Shown here piece by piece: positions 1-8,248 of a stretch of 64,000 nt of DNA. Each line of letters opens with the position of its first letter. Position 1 is the stretch's first letter. A program made the translations under genes and the position numbers. The notes below the pieces were generated by a model. That model worked only from the letters and a program-made list of their open reading frames with translations, had not been told where the DNA came from and did no database searches. Source of the stretch: Streptomyces sp. NBC_00249 (lineage in GTDB: Bacteria; Actinomycetota; Actinomycetes; Streptomycetales; Streptomycetaceae); assembly GCF_026342355.1 (NCBI RefSeq), contig NZ_JAPEMV010000003.1, forward strand, positions 558,001 to 622,000, read 5' to 3'.

Positions 1-602
1 TGCACGTCCAGCGAGCGGGAGGTGCCGAGGAAGGCGTCCCCCCAGATCCGGTCCAGGATCTCCTCGCGGGAGTGCACCTCGTCCGGGCGCGCCGCCAGGA
101 AGGCGAGTACGTCGAACTCGCGCCGGGTCAGCCGTACTTCGCAGCCCGCCACGGTCACGGTGCGGCCCGCCGGGTCCACCTCCACGTCCCCGGTCCGCAC
201 GCTCCGCCCACCGCCGTGCCCGGCGCCGGTGTCCTGGGGGCCGGCGCTCCGGCCCGAGCGGCGGCGTACGGTGTCGATGCGGGCCATCAGCTCGGCCATC
301 CGGAACGGCTTGACGACGTAGTCGTCGGCTCCCGCCCGCAGTCCCTGCACGATGTCGCGTTCCTCGCACCGCGCGGTCACCACGATCAGCGGGGCGTCGC
401 AGACGGTACGCAGCCGCCGCAGCAGTTCGAGTCCGTCCAGGTCGGGCAGGCCCAGGTCGAGCAGGACGAACTCCGCCTCGCGCAGGTGCAGCAGGGCGTC
501 CATGGCCCGGCCGACCCGGCGGACGGTGTGCCCGCGCTGGGCGAGCGCGGTGCCGAGGGCCTGGGCCATCCGGTCGTCGTCCTCGACGAGAAGCGCGTGC
601 AT
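1..602 (-). CDS. OmpR/PhoB-family response regulator, C-terminus cut by window edge
   Basis: Reading leftwards from an ATG at 602, preceded by an AGGAAG ribosome site, the protein opens with MHALLVEDDDRM, the acidic pocket of a receiver domain. The phospho-acceptor Asp lies in LLDLGLPDLDG and the conserved Lys in DYVVKPF. A linker then leads to a winged-helix DNA-binding domain (VRLTRREFDVLAFLAARP) that runs off the window at about residue 200, so only the last part of the wing is missing. It is probably a transcription factor phosphorylated by a partner kinase lying beyond base 1. The MHS transporter gene lies just upstream on the same strand and could be a target, but no operator was identified. 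Confidence 0.9.
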   Translation of the reverse strand, partial: MHALLVEDDDRMAQALGTALAQRGHTVRRVGRAMDALLHLREAEFVLLDLGLPDLDGLELLRRLRTVCDAPLIVVTARCEERDIVQGLRAGADDYVVKPFRMAELMARIDTVRRRSGRSAGPQDTGAGHGGGRSVRTGDVEVDPAGRTVTVAGCEVRLTRREFDVLAFLAARPDEVHSREEILDRIWGDAFLGTSRSLDV

Positions 603-706
603 CGAATGTCTTCCTCGTGACCCTTGAACCGTGGATCGTGATCCATGCCCCCGTGAGCTGGGGCAGCAGCCTACGTGAGCGGCCGCCCCAGGTCACCGGT
701 GCCGCT

Positions 707-2098
707 TCAGCGCGCGGCGTCCACGGAGGCCGCCGCCTTCTCCCGCGCGCCCGCGTCGCCGTCGGTCTCGGCCTCCGCACGGCTGAGCGCCGTGTTGCGG
801 GTGTCGGGCATCAGGACGTAGGTCACGAGGGAGACCAGCGCGCACCCGGAGACGTACCAGAAGAACATCTTCTCGTGGCCGCCGCTCTTGAACCACAGGG
901 CGACGTACTCGGCCGTGCCGCCGAAGAGCGCGTTGGCGATGGCGTACGGCAGCGCCACGCCCAGGGCCCGCACCCGGGTCGGGAACAGTTCCGCCTTGAC
1001 CGCCGCGTTGATCGAGGTGTAACCGGTGACGATCACCAGGGCCAGCAGGGACAGCCCCAGCGCGGACCAGTACGAGGACGCCGACCCGAGCGCGGTCATG
1101 ATCGGGTACGTGCCGACGGTGCACCCCACGGCGAAGGTGATCAGCAGCGGTCGCCGCCCGATCCGGTCCGACAGCATTCCGGCGAAGGGCTGGAGCACGG
1201 CGAAGACGGCCAGCGCGGTGAAACTGACCAGGGTGGCGGTCGTCTTGGCCATGCCGGCGCTGCCGACCAGGTACTTGGTGAGGTAGGTGGTGTACGTGTA
1301 GTAGGCCACCGTCCCGCCGAGGGTCAGCGCCATGACCAGTCCGGCCTGCCGCCGGTGCTGCCACAGCACCTTGAGGGTGCCGCGCGCGCTGTCGTCGGAG
1401 TCCGCGGCCACGTCCGCCGACTGCTCCTTGAAGGCGTCGGTCTCCTGGAGGCGCCGGCGGATCCAGAAGACGACCACCGCGAACAGCGCCCCGAGGACGA
1501 AGGGGATGCGCCAGCCCCAGCTCTGCAACTGGGCCGTGGTCAGGGTGTGCTGCATCGTGATGAGGATGCCCAGGCCGAGGAGCTGGCCGCAGGTCATCGA
1601 CACGTACTGGAAGGAGGAGCCGAGGCCGCGCCGGTTCCGGGCCGAGGCCTCGGTGAGGTAGGTGGCGCTGGCCGCGTACTCGCCGCCGATGCTCATGCCC
1701 TGGAGCAGCCGGGCGAGCAGCAGCACCAGCGCGCCGAAGTAGCCGGCCTGCCCGTAGGTCGGGGCGACGGCGATCAGCAGCGCGGCCACCGACATCATGC
1801 TGACGGTGAGCGTGAGCGCGCTCTTGCGCCCGTGCCGGTCGGCGGCCCGGCCGAGCACCCACCCGCCGACGGGACGCATGAGGAAGCCGACGGCGAAGAT
1901 CCCCGCCGTGTTCATCAGCTGCGTCGTCGGGTTGTCGCCGGGGAAGAAGGAGTCGGCGAAGTAGATGGCGAAGCTGGCGTAGACGAACCAGTCGTACCAC
2001 TCGACGAGGTTGCCGAGCGAGCCGCCGATCAGGGCGGTACGGCGCTTCTTGCGCGCGTCCCCGGGCAGTGGCGCGGGGACGGGGAGGGGCGAGGACAT
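707..2098 (-). CDS. MFS transporter of the metabolite:H+ symporter (MHS) family
   Basis: A 463-residue membrane protein with about 12 hydrophobic segments. The N-terminal GNLVEWYDWFVYASFA followed by a D-rich loop, and the loop-2 motif GGWVLGRAADRHGRKSAL, are hallmarks of the KgtP/ProP/citrate branch of the major facilitator superfamily, which imports small carboxylates or betaines with protons. The start at 2098 (MSSPLPVP) is chosen because GGAGG stands 7 bases before it; the reading frame continues upstream without a comparable ribosome site. The substrate cannot be read from sequence, but a dicarboxylate such as 2-oxoglutarate is typical. The response-regulator gene follows 104 bp downstream on the same strand. 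Confidence 0.88.
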   Translation of the reverse strand: MSSPLPVPAPLPGDARKKRRTALIGGSLGNLVEWYDWFVYASFAIYFADSFFPGDNPTTQLMNTAGIFAVGFLMRPVGGWVLGRAADRHGRKSALTLTVSMMSVAALLIAVAPTYGQAGYFGALVLLLARLLQGMSIGGEYAASATYLTEASARNRRGLGSSFQYVSMTCGQLLGLGILITMQHTLTTAQLQSWGWRIPFVLGALFAVVVFWIRRRLQETDAFKEQSADVAADSDDSARGTLKVLWQHRRQAGLVMALTLGGTVAYYTYTTYLTKYLVGSAGMAKTTATLVSFTALAVFAVLQPFAGMLSDRIGRRPLLITFAVGCTVGTYPIMTALGSASSYWSALGLSLLALVIVTGYTSINAAVKAELFPTRVRALGVALPYAIANALFGGTAEYVALWFKSGGHEKMFFWYVSGCALVSLVTYVLMPDTRNTALSRAEAETDGDAGAREKAAASVDAAR

Positions 2099-2337
2099 GA
2101 CGCCTCCAGTGGAGTCCCGGACGGGGGACGGGAGCGGCCCCGAGGTGGGGAGTGCCCAGAGCATGCGTCCGCGCGGCCCCCGGGACAACGCCCGGCCCGC
2201 AGATCTAACGTCCCGCTAAGAAAGCCCGCGCCGTGAGCCGGGTCACAGTGGGGGAGCGTCACGGTTTCCCGCCGCCACGTGTCTCGATGGGCAGCCGAGG
2301 AGAGGAGCCGTGTGGTGACGACCGGACACCGGAGCAC

Positions 2338-2532
2338 AGCGCTCACGGCGAGATCGCCGCCTCGATCGGCAAGGCCGAGACCACCGTCCGGCAGATCGCC
2401 CACCGTGCACGCCGGCGCGTCCACGCGCGGCGCCGCCGCTTCGAGCCCGACTCCGACGCGAGCCGGGAGATCGTCGACCGGTTCCTGAGGGCGGCCGCCA
2501 CCGGCGACGTCCGTACGCTGAGCGGGCGCTAG
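2338..2532 (+). pseudogene. Relic of an ECF41/SigJ-type sigma factor
   Basis: About 60 codons match the end of sigma region 4 of ECF41-type sigma factors: HGEIAASIGKAETTVRQIAHRARRRV followed by FEPDSDASREIVDRFLRAA. After TGDVRTL the frame stops, where the family normally continues into a SnoaL-like regulatory domain of 100 or more residues. Regions 2 and the first half of region 4 are also missing. The open frame reaches back to 2233, but that part resembles nothing recognisable. A full-length family member is about 290-330 residues, so this is best read as a decayed fragment. Confidence 0.7.
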
Positions 2533-2555
2533 GCCCCAGGGGCGGGGGCCGGGGC

Positions 2556-2783
2556 TCAGATGATGTGGATGCGCTCCAGGGCGCCGGAGGCGTCACGGAT
2601 CATCAGGTCGTGGCCCTTGGCACGCTCCTGCTCGATGAAGCCGAGCAGGAGCACCGCCCGGTTGATCACGTCGGACTTGCTGACGCCGGTCGCGGCCGTC
2701 AGCTCCGCGACCGTGGTGACGGCGGGCGGGCACAGGGTCACGGAGTACCGCTCACTGTCGGGGTGAGGGGGAAGCTGCTGCAC
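2556..2783 (-). CDS. Small ribbon-helix-helix (CopG/Arc-like) DNA-binding protein
   Basis: A 75-residue protein starting at a GTG (2783) with AAGGA 7 bases upstream. Residues 13-19 (RYSVTLC) form a short beta strand. Two helices follow: VTTVAELTAATG, then SKSDVINRAVLLLGFIEQERAKG, the standard RHH order of strand, helix, turn (TGVSKSDVI), helix. Such dimers bind short inverted repeats and often repress themselves. A near-ideal dyad sits 22 bp upstream of the start codon, which fits autoregulation. No toxin partner gene is adjacent: the next upstream gene on this strand is the beta-propeller gene's 3' neighbour, and downstream lies only the sigma relic. Function beyond DNA binding is not known. 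Confidence 0.75.
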   Translation of the reverse strand: MQQLPPHPDSERYSVTLCPPAVTTVAELTAATGVSKSDVINRAVLLLGFIEQERAKGHDLMIRDASGALERIHII

Positions 2784-2804
2784 GGGAAGATCCTTCCGCT
2801 GGTT

Positions 2805-2842
2805 CGGATGTGCACCATGTCTGTGCTCATGGTGCACATCCG
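2805..2842. promoter_or_regulatory. Perfect inverted repeat, 15-bp arms, upstream of the RHH gene
   Basis: Arms 2805-2819 (CGGATGTGCACCATG) and 2828-2842 are perfect reverse complements separated by 8 nt. The centre sits about 40 bp upstream of the RHH GTG start. It could be the operator of the RHH protein or, if transcribed, a leader hairpin. Each arm itself contains the sub-palindrome GTGCAC, giving four potential half sites, as RHH tetramers prefer. Confidence 0.6.
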
Positions 2843-2899
2843 GGCACCGGTTTCGCACCGGATTTACGGCACGGTGGTGCGCTGGGGGTTGACGGGTGG

Positions 2900-3862
2900 T
2901 CAGCCGGCCGCCGGGTCGGCGCCGGCGGGGACCTCGTGGATCCTCCCGTCGACGCCGGCCCGGTAGAGCCTGCCTGCGGAGAAGCCCTCGCGGCCCTGTC
3001 CGTAGGTGACCTGGGTGGAGAGGTGCAGCCCCGACTGCACGGCGCACAGGGCCCCGTCCTCCACCCGCCAGATCTGGCCCGCCGTGTGGGTGGCGATGAG
3101 CGGGCGTCCCCGGCTGTCGAGCGTCAGGCCGTCGGGGAGGGCGAGGGAGTCCAGGGGGCTTGCCGAGAGCCACCGTCGCGGGTTCGCCGGGTCGCCGACG
3201 GGGATGCGGTACAGGCCGGGGGCGACGGTGGTCTGGACGACGTAGACCTCGCTGCCGTCGGGGGAGACGGCGATCCCGTTGGCCTGCGGCACGCGGGCCC
3301 AGGCGGGGTCGACGCGGCCGTCGGGGGTGACGCGGCCGATGTGACGGCCGCCGATGGTCGTCGTGTACACGGTGCCGTCGGGGGCGAGCGCGACCCCGTC
3401 GATGCCGCCGAGGCCGGAGGCGTACGTGGAGACCCCGCCGGTGTCCGGGTCCACCTGGAGGAGCCGGGACACGGGGAAGAGGTCGCCGGTGGTCGAGTGC
3501 ACCAGGTCGTTGCCCGTGCCGACGAGGAGCCGGCCGTCGGGACGGACCACGATCCCGCCGTTGGCGCCGATGTTCCCGGTGATCGGGACGGGGGCGCTGC
3601 CCGGGGCGTCGATGCGGTAGACCCGGCCCGTGTAGTAGGCGGTGGCGAACATCCGGCCCCGCCGGTCGACGGCGATCGACTCGACCCAGTCGGGTACGTG
3701 CGCCACTTCGACGGGCGCCGCCGCACCGACGGCCCCGCACACCGGCGCCGCCTGGGCGGGAGCCGGCGCGAGCACACTCGCCGCGGCCGCCAGTACGGCG
3801 GCCGCGGCGATCCTGCGGCGCGGCCTGCGCGCGGCGGTGCGGAACATCTCGGTCAGGCTCAT
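2900..3862 (-). CDS. Secreted SMP-30/gluconolactonase-like six-bladed beta-propeller
   Basis: A 320-residue protein starting at an ATG with GGAGGGG upstream. Residues 1-39 form a long signal peptide with an arginine-rich n-region (RRPRRR), an alanine-rich core and APAQAA before the mature end. The mature part is a chain of SMP-30/NHL-type blades: VESIAVDRRGRMFATAYYTGRVYRID, then repeated DG(V/I)ALAPDGTVY-like strands and a late GLTLDSRGRPLIATH blade. It acts outside the cell or at the surface. The family includes lactonases and strictosidine-synthase-like propellers, so the substrate is open. It is divergent from the amine-dehydrogenase-like gene. Confidence 0.8.
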   Translation of the reverse strand: MSLTEMFRTAARRPRRRIAAAAVLAAAASVLAPAPAQAAPVCGAVGAAAPVEVAHVPDWVESIAVDRRGRMFATAYYTGRVYRIDAPGSAPVPITGNIGANGGIVVRPDGRLLVGTGNDLVHSTTGDLFPVSRLLQVDPDTGGVSTYASGLGGIDGVALAPDGTVYTTTIGGRHIGRVTPDGRVDPAWARVPQANGIAVSPDGSEVYVVQTTVAPGLYRIPVGDPANPRRWLSASPLDSLALPDGLTLDSRGRPLIATHTAGQIWRVEDGALCAVQSGLHLSTQVTYGQGREGFSAGRLYRAGVDGRIHEVPAGADPAAG

Positions 3863-4153
3863 CGGTCCCCTCCACGGTCGGTGCTGCTGCCCGGCGCAGT
3901 ATCGGCCGCGACCGCTCCCCGCACCACCCCGCCCCGTCGGCCACGGCGGCCTTCGGCGGGGTCCCGGATGCCCCTGAACCACCGCGCGCGCGTGGACGAG
4001 TACGGCAGGAAAGGGCCACTGCCGCACGGTTTCGAGACGCTTCACGCCGACTGCGGGACGCGTCGCCGCCGCCGCGGTGATGATCGCCGGGACGACCGCG
4101 ACGGCCCGTACCGGGTCTCCCGCGTCACCACGGACCGAGAGCGGAGCGGACAC

Positions 4154-5197
4154 ATGACCCAGACCGGCAGTGCCACCAAGGTCGCCGTCTACGGGCCCGG
4201 GGCCATGGGGCTGCACGTCACCAGGATGCTGCACGCGCGGGGCCTGCGGATCGTCGCCGCCCTCACGCGGCCCGGCTCCGACAAGGTGGGCCGGGACCTG
4301 GGCACGCTGGCGGGCATCGCCCCCCTCGGGGTCCCCGTCCGCGACGACGCCGAGCGGGCGCTGGCGCAGACGGCGCCGGACATCGTGGTCGTCACCGTCA
4401 GCACCTACCTCGACGAGACGCAGTACGAGATCTTCGCGACCGCCGTCCGGGCCGGAGCGAACGTGATCACCCTGGCCGAGGAGATGCTCTACCCCTTCCC
4501 GACCGCCGCCGCGCGCGCCGAGGAGCTGGACGAGCTCGCCAGGCGCCACGGCGTCACCGTGACCGGCACCGGCCACCAGGACGCCTACTGGGTCAACCTC
4601 GTCTCGGTGCTCGCCGGTTCGGCCGACCGGCTGGAGAAGGTGGAGGGCAGGCTCGCCTGGAACGTCGACGACTTCGGCCCGGCGCTGGCGAAGCAGCAGC
4701 AGGTGGGCGCGACCGTGGCCGAGTTCGACAAGTGGCTCGCCGACACCGCGCGCAGGCCCACCTTCGGCAGGAGCTCGCTGTACGCCCTGGCGGCGACCGC
4801 CGGGCTGACCCCGGGCCGGGCCGAGACCCGGACCACGGCCGTCGTCGCGACGCGGACGACCCCCTGCGAGGCGCTGGGGCAGGACATAGCCGAGGGCCGG
4901 GTCCTCGGCTACACGGACACGGACACCCTGCACACCGAGGAGGGGGTCGAACTGGTCATCAGCTCGACGGGCAAGGTGTACGGGGCCGGCGAGTCGGACT
5001 TCAACGAGTGGCGCACGACGGGCACTCCGGCCCTGCACCTGCGCAACGAAGGGCTGATCACCGCCGACACCACCTGCGCCACGCTCGTCAACAGGATCCC
5101 GCAGGTCCTGGAGGCCCAGGCGGGCATCGTGACGATCGACCGGCTGCCGCAACTGCGCTACCGGCCCCCCTTCCGGAGCACCGCCACCCGGGTGTAG
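4154..5197 (+). CDS. NAD(P)H-dependent amine dehydrogenase-like (2,4-diaminopentanoate dehydrogenase / DapB-like fold)
   Basis: A 347-residue cytoplasmic enzyme. The N-terminal Rossmann motif is VAVYGPGAMGLHVTRML (residues 9-25), typical of dihydrodipicolinate-reductase-type dehydrogenases. The central region (DIVVVTVSTYLDETQYEIFATAVRAGANVIT) matches the nucleotide-binding half of the DapB/diaminopentanoate dehydrogenase group, and the C-terminal half fits that family's substrate domain. It may oxidise an amino group on a small amine or amino acid, but the substrate is unknown. The start at 4154 has GGAGCGGA upstream. The NPP1-like gene follows on the same strand within about 40 bp and may share the transcript. 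Confidence 0.7.
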   Translation: MTQTGSATKVAVYGPGAMGLHVTRMLHARGLRIVAALTRPGSDKVGRDLGTLAGIAPLGVPVRDDAERALAQTAPDIVVVTVSTYLDETQYEIFATAVRAGANVITLAEEMLYPFPTAAARAEELDELARRHGVTVTGTGHQDAYWVNLVSVLAGSADRLEKVEGRLAWNVDDFGPALAKQQQVGATVAEFDKWLADTARRPTFGRSSLYALAATAGLTPGRAETRTTAVVATRTTPCEALGQDIAEGRVLGYTDTDTLHTEEGVELVISSTGKVYGAGESDFNEWRTTGTPALHLRNEGLITADTTCATLVNRIPQVLEAQAGIVTIDRLPQLRYRPPFRSTATRV

Positions 5198-5238
5198 TCA
5201 TCATGTCCATGCCATCCTCCTCCAGGAAGCAGGCCACG

Positions 5239-6075
5239 ATGCACCACCCGCCGCCGACCGCCCCCGCCACGGACCGGACCGTACGGACCGTACGGACAGG
5301 CCGCACCAGGCGCCGCACCGGACGCCTGGGCACCGTGCTCGCCGCCACGGCCCTCGCGCTGCTGATCCCGGCTTCGGCCGCCCACGCCGACCCGCCGCAC
5401 AACCTCCCGCAGAACGCCGACGGCTGGGAGCAGACCTTCTCCCCGGCCTTCGACTACGACACCGACGGCTGCTACGCCACCCCCGCCATCGGCCCGGACG
5501 GCACCCTCGCGCCCGGCCTGAAGACCACCGGCGCGATCAACGGCAGCTGCCACGACCTCTCCGACCTCGACAACTCCCAGACGTACGCCCGCGCCAGGTG
5601 CAACAACGGCTGGTGCGCCATCGTCTACGCCGGCTACTTCGAGAAGGACCAGGCCGTGCACGGCAGCGGCCTCGGCGGCCACCGCCACGACTTCGAACAC
5701 GTCATCGCCTGGGTCGACACCAGGTCCAACCGCGTCGAGTACCTCTCGACCACCCAGCACAGCACCGTCAAGACCTACCCGCGCTCCGACGTCCGCTTCG
5801 ACGGGACGCACCCGAAGGTCGTCTACCACAAGGACGGCGCGGGCACGCACTTCTTCCGGCTCGCGAACGGCAACGACGAACCGCCGGAGAACCACTACCA
5901 CTCCTGGCGCTACCCGCCCCTGGTCGGCTGGAACGGCTGGCCGAGCACCTGGCTGCGCGACCGGCTGACGGGCGCGGACTTCGGGTCGGCCACCATCAAG
6001 ATCACCGACGAGCGGTTCCCGAACCTCCTCAGCAGCGCCAAGCCCTCCGGCATCCCCTTCGACCCCTGGGGCTGA
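5239..6075 (+). CDS. Secreted NPP1/Nep1-like (necrosis-inducing-protein family) protein
   Basis: A 278-residue exported protein. A basic stretch (TGRTRRRTGRLG) leads a hydrophobic signal core ending AAHADPP. The hallmark heptapeptide of Nep1-like proteins appears as GHRHDFE at residues 147-153 (canonical GHRHDWE; Trp is replaced by Phe here), in a metal-coordinating loop that in plant-pathogen members contributes to membrane lysis. Four Cys in the mature part could form disulfides. The ATG at 5239 has AGGAAG upstream; ATGs at 5203 and 5209 are also possible. In plant-associated microbes these proteins can damage eudicot membranes, while soil Streptomyces members are uncharacterised. Confidence 0.85.
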   Translation: MHHPPPTAPATDRTVRTVRTGRTRRRTGRLGTVLAATALALLIPASAAHADPPHNLPQNADGWEQTFSPAFDYDTDGCYATPAIGPDGTLAPGLKTTGAINGSCHDLSDLDNSQTYARARCNNGWCAIVYAGYFEKDQAVHGSGLGGHRHDFEHVIAWVDTRSNRVEYLSTTQHSTVKTYPRSDVRFDGTHPKVVYHKDGAGTHFFRLANGNDEPPENHYHSWRYPPLVGWNGWPSTWLRDRLTGADFGSATIKITDERFPNLLSSAKPSGIPFDPWG

Positions 6076-6096
6076 ACCCCGCGTACCCTTCACTGC

Positions 6097-7053
6097 GTGC
6101 CACCCTCCCCCTTGCGTCACGTCGCCGTCCTCGTACTGGAGGGGGCCAAGCCCCTCGACGTCGGCATCCCCGCGCAGGTCTTCACGACCCGCGCGAGCGT
6201 GCCGTACGAGGTGAGGGTGTGCGGGGCCGCCCCGGGGCTGGTGACCGGCGGCGACGGCCTGTCGTACTACGTCGAGCACGGCCTCGAGGCCCTGGAGTGG
6301 GCCGACATCGTCTTCGTCCCCGGCTACCGCTTTCCCGACCGCGACGACCCGCCGCGGGCCGTGGTCGACGCGCTGATCGCCGCCCACGCCCGGGGCGCCC
6401 GGCTCGCCGCCATCTCGACCGGCGCCTTCGCGCTCGCCGCCACCGGCCTGCTCGACGGCAGGCGCGCCACCACGCACTGGCACTACGCGCGGGCACTCGC
6501 GGCGAAACGTCCGCTCGTCCAGGTCGACGAGAACGTCCTGTTCGTCGACGAGGGCAGCGTACTGACCTCGGCCGGCGCCGCCTCGGGCATCGACCTGTGC
6601 CTGCACATCCTGCGGTCCGACCTCGGCGTGGCCGCCTCCAACCACACGGCCCGGCGCCTGGTCGCGGCCCCCTACCGCAGCGGCGGCCAGGCCCAGTACG
6701 TGCCGCGCAGCGTGCCCGAGGTCCTCGGCGAGCGGTTCGCCGCCACCCGGGAGTGGGCGCTGCGCCGGCTGGGCGAACCCCTCACCCTGGAGGCGCTCGC
6801 CCGGCACGCGGCGGTGTCGCCGCGCACCTTCTCCCGGCGCTTCGCCGAGGACACGGGCTACACGCCGATGCAGTGGGTCATGCGCGCCCGCGTCGACGTG
6901 GCCCGCGAACTCCTGGAGCGTTCCGAGCGCGGCATCGAGCAGATCGCCGCCGACGTGGGCCTGGGCACCGGCGCCAACCTGCGCATGCACTTCCAGCGGA
7001 TCCTCGGCACCAGCCCGAGCGAGTACCGGCGCACCTTCACCCGCGGCGAGTAG
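6097..7053 (+). CDS. GlxA-family transcriptional regulator (DJ-1/PfpI-like domain plus AraC HTH)
   Basis: A 318-residue regulator from a GTG start. Residues about 5-170 form a DJ-1/PfpI-like sensor domain (VAVLVLEGAKPLDVGIPAQVF; ADIVFVPGY; ISTGAFALAATGLLDGRRATTHW). The usual nucleophile Cys is replaced by Thr/Gly, so it is probably a ligand-binding rather than a catalytic domain. Residues about 215-310 carry two AraC helix-turn-helices (LTLEALARHAAVSPRTFSRRF and IEQIAADVGLGTGANLRMHF). GlxA-type proteins act as activators or repressors responding to small nitrogenous metabolites. The gene is 21 bp behind the NPP1-like gene on the same strand. Confidence 0.9.
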   Translation: MPPSPLRHVAVLVLEGAKPLDVGIPAQVFTTRASVPYEVRVCGAAPGLVTGGDGLSYYVEHGLEALEWADIVFVPGYRFPDRDDPPRAVVDALIAAHARGARLAAISTGAFALAATGLLDGRRATTHWHYARALAAKRPLVQVDENVLFVDEGSVLTSAGAASGIDLCLHILRSDLGVAASNHTARRLVAAPYRSGGQAQYVPRSVPEVLGERFAATREWALRRLGEPLTLEALARHAAVSPRTFSRRFAEDTGYTPMQWVMRARVDVARELLERSERGIEQIAADVGLGTGANLRMHFQRILGTSPSEYRRTFTRGE

Positions 7054-7188
7054 CCGCCCCGTCCCGGGGCCGTGGCTGCGGCCGTGGCTGCGGCTGTGGC
7101 GCGATCCTTGCGGACCCTGGCGATCCCGCCGCTGTCACCGGCGGATCCGGCGGGCGAACCTGGGGGCGAACCCGAAAGGACACGCCTC

Positions 7189-8187
7189 ATGACTCGCATC
7201 GCCATCAACGGTTTCGGCCGCATCGGACGCAACGTGCTGCGCGCACTGCTGGAACGCGACAGCGAACTGGAGGTCGTCGCGGTCAACGACCTCAGCGAGC
7301 CCACCACCCTCGCCCGGCTGCTGGCCTACGACACCACGTCCGGCCGGCTCGGCCGGCCCGTGCACGCCGACGGCGACACCCTCGTCGTCGACGGCCGCCG
7401 CATCAAGGTCCTCGCCGAGCGCGAACCGGCGCAGCTGCCGTGGGCCGAGCTCGGCGTCGACATTGTGCTGGAGGCGACCGGCCGCTTCACCTCGGCCAAG
7501 GCGGCCCGCGCCCACCTCGACGCGGGTGCGAAGCGGGTCCTCGTCAGCGCCCCGGCCGACGGCGCCGACGTCACGCTCGCCTTCGGGGTCAACACCGACG
7601 CGTACGACCCGGAGCTGCACACCATCGTCTCGAACGCCTCCTGCACGACGAACGCGCTCGCGCCGCTGGCCTCGGTGCTCGACGACCTCGCCGGGATCGA
7701 GCACGGCTTCATGACGACGGTGCACGCCTACACGCAGGAGCAGAACCTGCAGGACGGGCCGCACCGCGACCCCCGCCGCGCCCGCGCCGCCGCCGTCAAC
7801 ATCGTGCCGACCACGACGGGCGCCGCCAAGGCGATCGGCCTCGTGCTGCCGCAGCTCGACGGCAAGCTCTCCGGCGACTCCATCCGCGTCCCGGTGCCGG
7901 TGGGCTCGATCGTCGAGCTCAACACGACCGTCTCCCGCGAGGTGACGCGCGAGGACGTCCTCGCCGCGTACCGCGCCGCGGCGCAAGGGCCCCTGGCCGG
8001 AGTGCTGGAGTACTCGGAGGACCCCCTGGTCTCCTCCGACATCACGGGCAACCCGGCCTCGTCGATCTTCGACTCGGAGCTCACCCGTGTCGAGGGCCGT
8101 CACGTCAAGGTGGTCGCCTGGTACGACAACGAGTGGGGCTTCTCGAACCGTGTGATCGACACGCTCGAACTGCTCGCCGCCCGCTGA
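7189..8187 (+). CDS. gap: Glyceraldehyde-3-phosphate dehydrogenase, type I
   Basis: A 332-residue enzyme with all class-I GAPDH landmarks. NAD-binding INGFGRIGRN is at residues 5-14, the catalytic Cys152 lies in SNASCTTNALAP, and the C-terminal WYDNEWGFSNRV motif is present. It converts glyceraldehyde-3-phosphate, NAD+ and phosphate to 1,3-bisphosphoglycerate in glycolysis. The start is backed by GAAAGGA upstream. It stands alone, without pgk or tpi, so it is likely a second, non-operonic GAPDH paralogue rather than the main glycolytic copy. A strong hairpin terminator follows the stop. Confidence 0.95.
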   Translation: MTRIAINGFGRIGRNVLRALLERDSELEVVAVNDLSEPTTLARLLAYDTTSGRLGRPVHADGDTLVVDGRRIKVLAEREPAQLPWAELGVDIVLEATGRFTSAKAARAHLDAGAKRVLVSAPADGADVTLAFGVNTDAYDPELHTIVSNASCTTNALAPLASVLDDLAGIEHGFMTTVHAYTQEQNLQDGPHRDPRRARAAAVNIVPTTTGAAKAIGLVLPQLDGKLSGDSIRVPVPVGSIVELNTTVSREVTREDVLAAYRAAAQGPLAGVLEYSEDPLVSSDITGNPASSIFDSELTRVEGRHVKVVAWYDNEWGFSNRVIDTLELLAAR

Positions 8188-8208
8188 CCGACGGGCCGGG
8201 CGACGCAC

Positions 8209-8244
8209 GTGAGGGGGCGACCGCGGAAGCGGCCGCCCCCTCAC
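8209..8244. terminator. Bidirectional hairpin terminator between gap and the secreted hydrolase
   Basis: Arms 8209-8224 and 8229-8244 (GTGAGGGGGC... / ...GCCCCCTCAC) pair over 16 bp with a single A.C mismatch and a GGAA loop. It lies between two convergent genes and has no U-run, as is common in Streptomyces. Confidence 0.75.
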
Positions 8245-8248
8245 GGTC

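Noticed and set aside
617..2236. 539-codon open frame antisense to the MHS transporter
   Set aside because: Shadow of the codon bias of the transporter gene: low-complexity G/R/A/E composition, no start signals and no family motifs.
2900..5152. Extended minus-strand frame upstream of the beta-propeller, across the dehydrogenase-like gene
   Set aside because: Signal peptide and ribosome site fix the real start at 3862; the extension overlaps a convincing plus-strand gene.
7066..7098. Short GTGGCTGCGGC repeats as a CRISPR-like or regulatory array
   Set aside because: Only about three imperfect 12-bp copies with no spacers; simple slippage in an intergenic gap.
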